Source: Pararobbsia alpina (GTDB taxonomy: Bacteria > Pseudomonadota > Gammaproteobacteria > Burkholderiales > Burkholderiaceae). From it: a DNA stretch of 64,000 bases. The position numbers were made by a program, and so were the translations under genes. A model generated the notes under the pieces. The model saw only the letters and a program-made list of their open reading frames with translations, was not told the origin of the DNA and ran no database searches. The stretch covers positions 20,138 through 84,137 of the forward strand of contig NZ_CADIKM010000022.1 of the NCBI RefSeq assembly GCF_902859895.1, written 5' to 3'. Below are positions 1 to 7,955 of the stretch, one piece after another; position 1 is the stretch's first letter, and every line of letters starts with the position of its first letter.

Positions 1-1
1 C

Positions 2-124
2 GCGCAACTGGCTGCGTTCCAGCATGGCACGCGTAACGACAGCGCGCCGATGACGGCCATTTCATTGCGTTTGACCGACAATGAGATCAAGGCGGTCGCC
101 GATTACGCGGCTGGGTTGCATTGA
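2..124 (+). CDS. C-terminal end of a class I c-type cytochrome (cytochrome c4/c553-like), partial
   Basis: The window opens inside a reading frame that ends with TGA at 122-124. The last 40 residues read as the C-terminal helix of a soluble periplasmic cytochrome c: a run like AQLAAFQHGTRND, then a methionine in SAPMTAIS (the expected axial haem ligand position) and DNEIKAVADYAAGL. The haem CXXCH motif lies outside the window. A cytochrome directly upstream of the cytochrome maturation genes resB/ccsA fits betaproteobacterial gene order. Exact subfamily (c4 versus c553) cannot be decided from the fragment. Confidence 0.75.
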   Translation, partial: AQLAAFQHGTRNDSAPMTAISLRLTDNEIKAVADYAAGLH

Positions 125-246
125 ATTGAAGACATAGCGCGACGCCGTAACAAAGCAGGCGTAGACTGCCGGCCTTGAAGCGCGCCTGTAGTAGTGGCTT
201 AGCGTTCCGGTCTGAAGAGGCCGGGACGGCCGATGGATAGAAAGAC

Positions 247-298
247 AAAAAAAGGGTGCAGCGCGCCAATCGAGACATGGGCGCGCCCACCCTTTTCC
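247..298 (+). terminator. Hairpin terminator after the cytochrome gene
   Basis: AAAAAAGGGTG followed by GCGCGCC is mirrored by GGGCGCGC and CACCCTTTTCC, giving a long GC-rich stem with a loop around 268-278 and T-rich 3' flank. It sits between the cytochrome stop and resB, so resB-ccsA probably has its own promoter or relies on read-through. Confidence 0.6.
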
Positions 299-317
299 TT
301 TGAGTGCTGGAGCAGTA

Positions 318-2480
318 ATGAGTGTCACCACCTCCGGGATAGAAATCCGGTTTGGCCACCGAGCGTGGCGCAGCGCCATCGAGTTATTCAGCTCGATGCG
401 TTTTGCGATCAGCCTGCTGGTCATTCTCGCGAATGCGAGCATTGTCGGGACGGTGCTTACCCAGTCCGATCCCTATCCGAACTATGTGAATCAGTTCGGT
501 CCGTTCTGGGCCGACATCTTCCGCTCGCTGGGCCTGTTCACGGTCTACAGCGCGTGGTGGTTCATGCTGATCCTGATCTTTCTCGTCATCTCGCTGTCGC
601 TCTGCGTCATGCGAAATGGCCCGAAGATGATCGCGGACATGCGCAACTGGAAGGACAAGGTCCGCGAAGGCAGCCTGCGGGCCTTTCATCACAAGGGTGA
701 GTTCACCTCGAGCGCCTCGCGCACCGAGGTTGCCGCGCATCTGGCCACGCTGATCGCGGAGAACGGCTACGCCTACCGGCTCAAGGACGCCGACGGTGCG
801 ACGCTGATCGCGGCCAAGCGCGGCGCGTTCACCAAGCTCGGCTACATCTTCGCGCACGTCGCGATCGTCGTGATCTGTATCGGCGGCCTGCTCGACAGCA
901 ATTTGCCGATCCGGCTCCAGATGTGGCTCGGCGACAAGACGCCGATTCGCGGCAACAGCGTGATCGACTCGATCGGGCCCGAGCACCGCCTGCCGCCGTC
1001 GAACATCACGTTCCGCGGCAATGCCTGGGTGCCCGAGGGGCAGAACGTCTCGACCGTCATCCTGAACGAGCCAGAGGGTTCGATGATCCAGGACCTGCCG
1101 TTCTCGATCCAGCTGAACAAGTTCATCGTCGACTACTACTCGACGGGCATGCCGAAGCTGTTCGCGAGCGACATCGTGGTGATCGACCACAAGACCGGTG
1201 CGCGCGTGCCGGCGCGCGTCAAGGTCAACGAGCCGTTCACCTATGATGGTGTGTCGATCTACCAGTCGAGCTTCGAGGACGGCGGTTCGAGAATGCACGT
1301 CAGCGCGTTCCCGATGAGCGGCGACGACGCGAAGCCGATCCCCCTGACCGGACTGATCGGTGGCAGTACGCCGCTGCCCGGCAACACGGGCGACACGATC
1401 GAGTTCAGTGATTTCCGCGCGATCAACGTCGAAAACCTTACCGATGCCTCGGGCAAGACCGATGTGCGCGGTGTCGCGCACGAATCGCTTCAACAGGCAT
1501 TCGATGCCCGGCTCGGCTCGGGCGCGAAGTCGTCCAAACCGATGAATCTGCACAATGTCGGGCCATCGATCCAGTACAAGATCCGCGGCCGCGACGGCCA
1601 GGCCCGGCAGTTCAACAACTACATGGTGCCGCTTCAGATCGATGGAGAGTCCGTGTTCCTGGCGGGCGTGCGCGCGGATGAAGCGGACCCGTTCCGCTAC
1701 CTGCGGATTCCGGCCGATGCCAACGGCAGCGTCAAGGACTGGATGCTCCTGCGCGCCGCGCTCGCCGACCCGCAGATGCGTGCGGCCGCGGCCCAGTCGT
1801 TTGCGGCCCGCGCGGCCGATCCCGCCAATCCGGAGCTGCGCGACCATCTGCGCGAAAGCGCGGAGCGCGTGATGAACCTGTTCGCCGGCGCGACACCGGT
1901 GAACGGCCCGGACGGCAAGCCCCTGCCAGGCACCGCGGGCGGCTTTGCGGCCGTTGCCGCATTCATCGATCATTCGGTTCCGCGTGCGGAACAGCCGAAG
2001 GCGGCCGACCTCCTGCTACGCATGCTCGAGGGTTCGGTCTGGGACCTTTGGCAGCTCTCGCGCCAGAAGGCCGGCGAACCCCCGCTGCCGCAGGGTGAGG
2101 ACGGCACGCGCTTCGTGCGTCTGTCGATCAATGCGCTTTCCGATAGCTTTTTCTACGGCGCGCCGGTATTCCTCCAGCTCGACTCGTTCCAGCAGGTGCA
2201 AGCCTCCGTGTTCCAGCTCTCGCGCACCCCGGGCAAAAAAATCGTGTATCTTGGCAGCCTGCTCCTGGTGATCGGCGTCTTCGCGATGTTTTTCGTGCGC
2301 GAACGCCGAGTCTGGTTCTGGATTAAGGAGACGGCTGCGGGAACCGCTGTGCTGATGGCCATGTCCACGGCACGTCGCACGCTCGATTTTGAGAAGGAAT
2401 TTGCCGACCTGCGCCGTGCGGTCGGTGACGAACTGGGCTCGTCAGACGGGTCTCCCGATCAGACGACCCTCACCAAGTGA
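318..2480 (+). CDS. resB: Cytochrome c biogenesis protein ResB (Ccs1)
   Basis: 720-residue membrane protein of the System II (Ccs) cytochrome c maturation pathway, which with CcsA moves haem across the inner membrane and holds apocytochrome for covalent attachment. Visible: an N-terminal membrane segment (FAISLLVILANASIVGTVL, about residues 32-50), a second around residues 80-105, a third near 180-200, a large periplasmic region, and a last membrane helix near residue 650 (IVYLGSLLLVIGVFAMFFV). The ATG at 318 is preferred over an in-frame TTG at 300 because GGAG lies 6-8 bases upstream. The stop overlaps or abuts the start of ccsA, so the two are translated as an operon. Confidence 0.93.
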   Translation: MSVTTSGIEIRFGHRAWRSAIELFSSMRFAISLLVILANASIVGTVLTQSDPYPNYVNQFGPFWADIFRSLGLFTVYSAWWFMLILIFLVISLSLCVMRNGPKMIADMRNWKDKVREGSLRAFHHKGEFTSSASRTEVAAHLATLIAENGYAYRLKDADGATLIAAKRGAFTKLGYIFAHVAIVVICIGGLLDSNLPIRLQMWLGDKTPIRGNSVIDSIGPEHRLPPSNITFRGNAWVPEGQNVSTVILNEPEGSMIQDLPFSIQLNKFIVDYYSTGMPKLFASDIVVIDHKTGARVPARVKVNEPFTYDGVSIYQSSFEDGGSRMHVSAFPMSGDDAKPIPLTGLIGGSTPLPGNTGDTIEFSDFRAINVENLTDASGKTDVRGVAHESLQQAFDARLGSGAKSSKPMNLHNVGPSIQYKIRGRDGQARQFNNYMVPLQIDGESVFLAGVRADEADPFRYLRIPADANGSVKDWMLLRAALADPQMRAAAAQSFAARAADPANPELRDHLRESAERVMNLFAGATPVNGPDGKPLPGTAGGFAAVAAFIDHSVPRAEQPKAADLLLRMLEGSVWDLWQLSRQKAGEPPLPQGEDGTRFVRLSINALSDSFFYGAPVFLQLDSFQQVQASVFQLSRTPGKKIVYLGSLLLVIGVFAMFFVRERRVWFWIKETAAGTAVLMAMSTARRTLDFEKEFADLRRAVGDELGSSDGSPDQTTLTK

Positions 2481-2485
2481 ACGCC

Positions 2486-3703
2486 ATGGAAGTTACGCAC
2501 TCGTCTTTACCCCAACCCGCCCGCCACGGCGCACTCAACGAATCCGCTTCGCCCGGAGCGCCGATGCGGCGCCAGCGTCCGGTCAAGCGATCGTTTTTCG
2601 CCAGCCTGACCGTGTTTGACTGGGTCTTCGCCGCCCTGCTGATTGCCGGCGCGGGATTCGCATTGAACCGCTACCACGCGCACATGAACTATTACGACAA
2701 GCTCGTGATGGTCTGTGCGGTGCCGACCTTCGCCGTGCTCGGCTGGCGCTGGAAACCTGTCCGGCCGCTGATGGTGTTGATCGCCGCGATTTCGATCGGC
2801 GCGATCCAGCTCTATCAAGGCGATCTCGGCCGGGCCGAGACGGTGTTCTTCCTCAAATACTTGATGTCGAGCCAATCGGCCATCCTGTGGATGAGCGCGC
2901 TGTTCATTTTCGCGACGCTGTTCTACTGGATCGGCATGCTGGCGCGCTCGCCGGTCGGCACCAGCATCGGCTCACGCCTGACCTGGGCTGCGGTGCTGAT
3001 GGGTTTTGTTGGTCTGATGGTCCGCTGGTACGAGTCTTATCTGATCGGTGCCGATGTCGGCCATATTCCGATTTCGAACCTGTATGAAGTATTCGTGCTG
3101 TTTTGCCTGATCACTGCGCTGTTCTATCTGTACTACGAGCAGCACTACAAGACGCGAGCGCTCGGTGCCTTCGTGCTGCTCGTGATCAGCGCGGCAGTCG
3201 GGTTCCTGACGTGGTATTCGGCCGCGCGCGACGCCCAGCAGATCCAGCCGCTCGTGCCCGCGCTGCAAAGCTGGTGGATGAAGATCCACGTCCCGGCGAA
3301 CTTCATCGGCTATGGCTGCTTTGCGCTGGCGGCAATGGTGTCGGTGGCCTATCTGCTCAAGGAGCGTAACGTCCTCGCGGACCGCCTGCCGACGTTCGCC
3401 GTGCTCGACGACGTCATGTACAAGTCGATCGCGGTCGGTTTTGCATTCTTCACGGTCGCGACCATTCTCGGCGCGCTCTGGGCCGCTCAGGCCTGGGGTG
3501 GCTACTGGAGCTGGGACCCGAAGGAAACTTGGGCGCTGATCGTCTGGCTCAACTATGCGGCGTGGCTGCATATGCGGCTGATGAAGGGCCTGCGCGGCTC
3601 GGTCGCGGCATGGTGGGCGCTCTCGGGGCTGGTTGTGACGAGCTTCGCGTTCCTCGGCGTCAATATGTTCCTCTCGGGATTGCATAGCTACGGAAAACTG
3701 TAA
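2486..3703 (+). CDS. ccsA: Cytochrome c biogenesis protein CcsA/CcsB (ResC)
   Basis: 405-residue multi-spanning membrane protein, the haem-handling partner of ResB. The diagnostic tryptophan-rich haem-binding motif WGGYWSWDPKETWALIVWL is at about residues 335-353, and conserved histidines occur near the C-terminus (AAWLHMRLMK, LSGLHSYGKL). A GTG at 2477 would give a 4-base GTGA overlap with the resB stop; the ATG at 2486 gives a 5-base gap. I use the ATG, but either is possible. Confidence 0.93.
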   Translation: MEVTHSSLPQPARHGALNESASPGAPMRRQRPVKRSFFASLTVFDWVFAALLIAGAGFALNRYHAHMNYYDKLVMVCAVPTFAVLGWRWKPVRPLMVLIAAISIGAIQLYQGDLGRAETVFFLKYLMSSQSAILWMSALFIFATLFYWIGMLARSPVGTSIGSRLTWAAVLMGFVGLMVRWYESYLIGADVGHIPISNLYEVFVLFCLITALFYLYYEQHYKTRALGAFVLLVISAAVGFLTWYSAARDAQQIQPLVPALQSWWMKIHVPANFIGYGCFALAAMVSVAYLLKERNVLADRLPTFAVLDDVMYKSIAVGFAFFTVATILGALWAAQAWGGYWSWDPKETWALIVWLNYAAWLHMRLMKGLRGSVAAWWALSGLVVTSFAFLGVNMFLSGLHSYGKL

Positions 3704-3779
3704 GGGCGCGATGCGGCATCGCGGCATGGCGGGATCGTGCCGCGACTGCATGGGAATCGCTCGACGATGCCATCAAGAG

Positions 3780-3816
3780 AACCGTCGTACACTCAGTTGT
3801 ACGGCGGTTTTTTTTC
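3780..3816 (+). terminator. Rho-independent terminator after resB-ccsA
   Basis: ACCGTCGTACA (3781-3791) pairs with TGTACGGCGGT with one G-T wobble, followed by a run of eight T. This closes the cytochrome maturation operon about 80 bases past the ccsA stop. Confidence 0.85.
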
Positions 3817-3962
3817 GCCGTGCCCGTGCGCGCAAAGCGCGTTGTGACCCGTTTTTTTTGTGATTTTTTCATCGATCGCGCACGAACGAGCGATGTAAGG
3901 TCCGAGTCGAAACTCCGACCAAGCCGGAACACGCAGGACGTATCGATCAAGGAACAAAGACC

Positions 3963-4940
3963 ATGCTGATCAAGACATCGACCCGCCGCGATGGCAGCGA
4001 TATCGCCGCGAGCGAGATCACCCCGCAGCCAACGTTCGAGCGCCGCCGCCAACTGCTGCTCGCGGCCGGTATGAGTGCGGCGGGTCTCGCGCTGGCACCG
4101 CGGGCCCATGCTGCCAACGCGCCGGTCGACGACGCGAAGCTCGCGGCCCAGCCGAACCCGAAGTTTCAGGTGCCCGACAAGCGCACCTCGCTGCAGGACA
4201 TCACAAGCTACAACAACTACTACGAGTTCGGCACCGACAAGGGCGACCCGGTCAAGAACGCGCATACCCTGCAGACGCGCCCGTGGACCGTCTCGGTCGA
4301 GGGCGAGATCCACAATCCGAAAACCTACGGTATCGACGACATCCTGAAACTCGCGCCGCTCGAGGAGCGCACGTATCGCTTGCGCTGTGTCGAGGGCTGG
4401 TCGATGGTGATTCCGTGGATCGGTTTTTCGCTGTCGGAAATCATCAAGCGTGCTCAGCCGACCGGCAACGCGAAATACGTGCAGTTCGTCACGCTCGCCG
4501 ATCCGAAACAGATGCCTGGCCTGTCGTCGCATATTCTCGACTGGCCTTATTCCGAGGGGCTGCGGATGGACGAGGCGATGAATCCGCTGACGTTGCTGAC
4601 CGTCGGGCTCTATGGGCAGGTGCTGCCGAAGCAGGATGGCGCACCGGTGCGCGTGATCGTGCCATGGAAATATGGCTTCAAGAGCGCGAAGTCGCTCGTG
4701 ACGATCCGTTTCGTGGACAAGCAGCCGCCGACGAGCTGGAACACGTATGCGCCAAACGAGTATGGCTTCTATTCGAACGTGAACCCGGAAGTCGACCACC
4801 CGCGCTGGAGTCAGGCGACCGAACGGCGCATCGGTGAAGACGGGTTTTTCACGCAGAAGCGCAAGACCTTGATGTTCAACGGCTATGGGGAACAGGTCGC
4901 GTCGATGTATCAGGGCATGGATCTGAGGAAGTTTTACTGA
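3963..4940 (+). CDS. msrP: Periplasmic methionine sulfoxide reductase, catalytic subunit MsrP (YedY)
   Basis: 325-residue molybdopterin enzyme that repairs oxidised methionines in periplasmic proteins. A Tat signal is visible: ERRR at 26-29, hydrophobic stretch, cleavage near AHA at 48-50. The molybdenum-ligating cysteine is Cys142 in the motif [14 protein letters not shown]. The length and the paired membrane partner directly downstream match the MsrPQ system. AAGGAA precedes the ATG by about 8 bases. Export would depend on the Tat genes also present in this window. Confidence 0.95.
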   Translation: MLIKTSTRRDGSDIAASEITPQPTFERRRQLLLAAGMSAAGLALAPRAHAANAPVDDAKLAAQPNPKFQVPDKRTSLQDITSYNNYYEFGTDKGDPVKNAHTLQTRPWTVSVEGEIHNPKTYGIDDILKLAPLEERTYRLRCVEGWSMVIPWIGFSLSEIIKRAQPTGNAKYVQFVTLADPKQMPGLSSHILDWPYSEGLRMDEAMNPLTLLTVGLYGQVLPKQDGAPVRVIVPWKYGFKSAKSLVTIRFVDKQPPTSWNTYAPNEYGFYSNVNPEVDHPRWSQATERRIGEDGFFTQKRKTLMFNGYGEQVASMYQGMDLRKFY

Positions 4941-4967
4941 CGAAGACGTATTGACGACGATGCCGCG

Positions 4968-5723
4968 ATGAACGAGCCACAAGTTGAACCTCAGGGCGCA
5001 CTTCAGGGTGCGGCCCGTGCACCGAAAAGCGCTATGCCTTCCACTTCCGGCATGGCGACACCCACAGCGTCGCCGCGCGTGACGGCCGGGGCGCGTCGCG
5101 CGGCTCCCGTGACGCCGCGCCAGCTCGTGATTGCGAAGATCGTGGTCTTCATGGCCTCGCTATATCCGCTTGCGCGCCTGATCCTGTTCGGCGTGACCGG
5201 CCAGCTCGGCGCCAACCCGATCGAGTTCATCACGCGCTCGACCGGGCTCTGGACGCTCGTGTTTCTCTGCATCACGCTGGCTGTCACACCACTGCGCCGA
5301 TTGACGGGGCGCGCGGAGCTGATCCGCCTGCGCAGGATGCTCGGGCTCTTCGCGTTCTTCTACGCGCTGCTCCACTTCACGACCTATTTCTGGCTCGACC
5401 AGTGGTTCGACCTGCATGCGATCGTCAAGGACGTGATCAAGCGTCCGTTCATCACGGTCGGCTTCGGTGCGTTCCTGTTGCTGATCCCGCTCGCGGCCAC
5501 GTCGTTCCAGGCGGCCGTGCGCAAGCTCGGACGTCGCTGGCAGACACTGCATCGCGCGATCTATGCGATTGCAGTGCTTGCGATCCTGCACTTCTGGTGG
5601 ATGAGGGCTGGCAAGAACGACCTCGAGCTGCCGCAGATCTATGCAACGATCGTCGCGGTGCTATTGGGCTTTCGGATCGTATGGGCGTTGCTCGCGCGCC
5701 GCAAGGCGGCGCGAGCGGCCTAG
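4968..5723 (+). CDS. msrQ: Haem-binding membrane subunit MsrQ (YedZ)
   Basis: 251-residue integral membrane protein with about six hydrophobic helices, including LVIAKIVVFMASLYPLARLILFG-like and FAFFYALLHFTTYFWL segments and a haem-ligand histidine region around LHRAIYAIAVLAILHFWWM. It supplies electrons from the quinone pool to MsrP. It lies 27 bases after msrP. The N-terminal 45 residues are a low-complexity cytoplasmic extension rich in Ala, Pro and Arg that is not part of the conserved core. Confidence 0.93.
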   Translation: MNEPQVEPQGALQGAARAPKSAMPSTSGMATPTASPRVTAGARRAAPVTPRQLVIAKIVVFMASLYPLARLILFGVTGQLGANPIEFITRSTGLWTLVFLCITLAVTPLRRLTGRAELIRLRRMLGLFAFFYALLHFTTYFWLDQWFDLHAIVKDVIKRPFITVGFGAFLLLIPLAATSFQAAVRKLGRRWQTLHRAIYAIAVLAILHFWWMRAGKNDLELPQIYATIVAVLLGFRIVWALLARRKAARAA

Positions 5724-5849
5724 AAGCGCGGGGCGCATTGCGCGAGCGCCCCCGCCGCGGATCGCATCTCGCGATCCGGATGTCCTGTCTCAGCCGGTCA
5801 GGACGGGTACGCCAGGGCGGGTGCACATGGTGTTGCTGTCGCTGCCGGT

Positions 5850-7109
5850 CTAAGCCGTCAGTATGGTTTCACCGGCCAGCAGTTGCTCGACGGTTTCGCG
5901 GGCGCGCACGACGTGCGCCTGGTCACCGTCGACCATGATTTCGGCCGCGCGCGGACGCGTGTTGTAGTTCGAGCTCATCACGAAGCCATACGCGCCCGCC
6001 GAGCGGACCGCGAGCACGTCGCCAGCCTCGAGCGCGAGCGAACGGTCGCGGCCGAGCCAGTCGCCGCTTTCGCAGACGGGACCGACGATATCGTAGACAC
6101 TGGCCGCGCCTTTGCGCGGCACGACCGCATCGATCCCATGGAAGGCCTGGTACATCGAGGGGCGGGCGAGATCGTTCATGCCCGCATCGACGATCGCAAA
6201 GTTCTTCGCGGAACCGGGCTTCAGGTATTCGACGCGTGTGAGCAGAACGCCCGCATTGCCGACCAACGAACGGCCCGGTTCGAACAGGACCTCGCGATGT
6301 GCATGGCCGCGTTCGGCAATGCGGTCGAGAATCGCGCGCACGAAGGCGCCGATTTCGGGCGGCTCTTCATCGTCATAGCGAATCCCGAGGCCGCCACCGA
6401 CATCGATATGATGGATCGTCGCACCGTCGGACTCGACCTGCGTGACCAGTTCGAGCACCTTGTCGAGTGCGTCGAGGTAGGGGCTGATCTGCGTGATCTG
6501 CGAGCCGATATGGCAATCGATTCCGATGACCTCGAGGTGCTTCATCCGCGCGGCCGAGCGGTAGGTTGCGCGTGCCTCTTCGAAGGCGACCCCGAACTTG
6601 TTCGACTTGAGGCCCGTCGAGATATACGGATGGGTCTTCGCATCGACGTCGGGGTTCACGCGCAGCGACACCGGAGCTCGCAGGCCGAGTTCGCCCGCGA
6701 CGGTGTTCAGCCGGTCGAGTTCGGGAATCGATTCGACGTTGAAGCATTTGACACCGACACGCAGTGCCGTGCGCATTTCATCGGCCGTCTTGCCGACACC
6801 CGAAAACACGATCTTGTCCGCGCTCGCTCCCGCCTTCAAGGCGCGCGTGAGTTCGCCCGCGGACACGATATCGAAACCCGCTCCGGCGCGTGCGAACACA
6901 TTGAGCACGGCGAGATTGCTGTTCGCCTTGACGGCGACGTGGACGGTCGCGCGACGGCCCGCGCACGCGTTCGCGTAGGCGCCATAGGCCGTCTCGAGCG
7001 CGGCGCGCGAGTAGACGTAGAGGGGCGTGCCGAACTGCTCGGCGAGGCTGGCAAGCGAGACACGCTCGGCGTGCAGCACGCCGTCAGCGAAATCGAAGGG
7101 AAGGGACAT
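5850..7109 (-). CDS. lysA: Diaminopimelate decarboxylase
   Basis: 419-residue PLP enzyme catalysing the last step of lysine synthesis (meso-diaminopimelate to lysine). The PLP lysine is Lys61 in HVAVKANSN; the glycine-rich phosphate loop HIDVGGGLGIRY and the substrate motif GPVCESGDWL with the catalytic Cys are present. Length is normal. It follows lptM by 4 bases on the same strand, the common lptM-lysA arrangement next to cyaY. Confidence 0.96.
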   Translation of the reverse strand: MSLPFDFADGVLHAERVSLASLAEQFGTPLYVYSRAALETAYGAYANACAGRRATVHVAVKANSNLAVLNVFARAGAGFDIVSAGELTRALKAGASADKIVFSGVGKTADEMRTALRVGVKCFNVESIPELDRLNTVAGELGLRAPVSLRVNPDVDAKTHPYISTGLKSNKFGVAFEEARATYRSAARMKHLEVIGIDCHIGSQITQISPYLDALDKVLELVTQVESDGATIHHIDVGGGLGIRYDDEEPPEIGAFVRAILDRIAERGHAHREVLFEPGRSLVGNAGVLLTRVEYLKPGSAKNFAIVDAGMNDLARPSMYQAFHGIDAVVPRKGAASVYDIVGPVCESGDWLGRDRSLALEAGDVLAVRSAGAYGFVMSSNYNTRPRAAEIMVDGDQAHVVRARETVEQLLAGETILTA

Positions 7110-7113
7110 CGTG

Positions 7114-7446
7114 TTATGGACTTTGCGAGGACGACGCCGCGTCTGCGGGCGCCGTTCTGATTAGAGGCGTTGAATCGCTATCGGATGAGCCTGCATCGGG
7201 TACGGAAGCCGCATCGGGAGCGGACGCGGGTTTGGGTACGGAGGCAGCATCCGGCGCGGAGGCCGCCTTCGAAGCCGACGCTTCGCTAACTGCCGAGGCG
7301 GCGCTTGCGGCCGCGGCGCCACGCGCCGGGGGAAGCGGCGGGACTTTCGGCAAATACAGCGCGCCACTCTGTCCGCACGAGGCCAGTGACGCAGCGATGG
7401 CAAGGAAAGCGACTACAATCGCGCTCAACCGAAAAACGACGCGCAT
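7114..7446 (-). CDS. lptM: LPS-assembly-associated small lipoprotein LptM (YifL-like)
   Basis: 110-residue predicted lipoprotein. The N-terminus MRVVFRLSAIVVAFLAI ends in the lipobox LASC at about residue 24, followed by GQSGALYLP, the hallmark YifL/LptM segment (GQxGPLYLP) that assists LptD maturation. The remaining roughly 70 residues are an Ala/Ser/Pro/Asp-rich tail with repeats such as SAPDAASVP, longer than in E. coli. I start at the ATG facing cyaY; an in-frame upstream extension overlaps cyaY and is not credible. Confidence 0.85.
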   Translation of the reverse strand: MRVVFRLSAIVVAFLAIAASLASCGQSGALYLPKVPPLPPARGAAAASAASAVSEASASKAASAPDAASVPKPASAPDAASVPDAGSSDSDSTPLIRTAPADAASSSQSP

Positions 7447-7482
7447 GTCGGAACCCGGATCAAATAATCGGCGGAGTTTAGC

Positions 7483-7803
7483 ATGACGGATAGTGAATAC
7501 CTGGCCCTCGCGGAGGCGACACTCGATGCCATCGAGCGATCGGTCGACGCAAGTGGGGCGGATATCGAATGCGAGCGAAGCGGCAATGTGCTGACCCTTG
7601 AATTCGACGCGGGTGGCAAGATCATCGTGAATCTGCAGGCAGCCATGCACGAAGTCTGGGTTGCCGCGAAGGCCGGCGGTTTTCACTACCGCTATCGCGA
7701 CGGGAAATGGCACGACACTCGCGACGACAGTGAACTCTTCGCCGCCCTCTCGACGCTCGCAAGCGGCCAGGGCGGTGAACCGGTCGAGCTCGTCGAGGGT
7801 TGA
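7483..7803 (+). CDS. cyaY: Iron donor protein CyaY (bacterial frataxin)
   Basis: 106-residue frataxin homologue that binds iron and modulates Fe-S cluster assembly. The acidic N-terminal helix ([18 protein letters not shown]), the strand [15 protein letters not shown] and the [13 protein letters not shown] segment are typical. GGCGGAG lies upstream of the ATG. It is divergent from lptM with only 36 bases between the starts, so the promoters must overlap the coding ends. Confidence 0.95.
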   Translation: MTDSEYLALAEATLDAIERSVDASGADIECERSGNVLTLEFDAGGKIIVNLQAAMHEVWVAAKAGGFHYRYRDGKWHDTRDDSELFAALSTLASGQGGEPVELVEG

Positions 7804-7955
7804 TATCGCGGCGCTTCTCGTTGCCGGCGATAGTCGATGGCGCGTGTTGCCGCTGATGTGACCCACCGGTTCGAGCCACCGCTTACCGGTCTTTGCCGGC
7901 CGGCCCAGCTACCTGCGCCGGGTAAGTCGGACCGGATACACAGGTGTTCCCGCGC

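Noticed and set aside
384..1973. 529-codon minus-strand open frame opposite resB
   Set aside because: Antisense shadow of a high-GC gene: Arg/His/Asp-rich product, no motif, no ribosome site, and resB on the other strand is certain.
5728..5755. GC hairpin after msrQ as a terminator
   Set aside because: GCGGGGCGC/GCGCCCCCGC pairs imperfectly and has no T-run; not strong enough to list.
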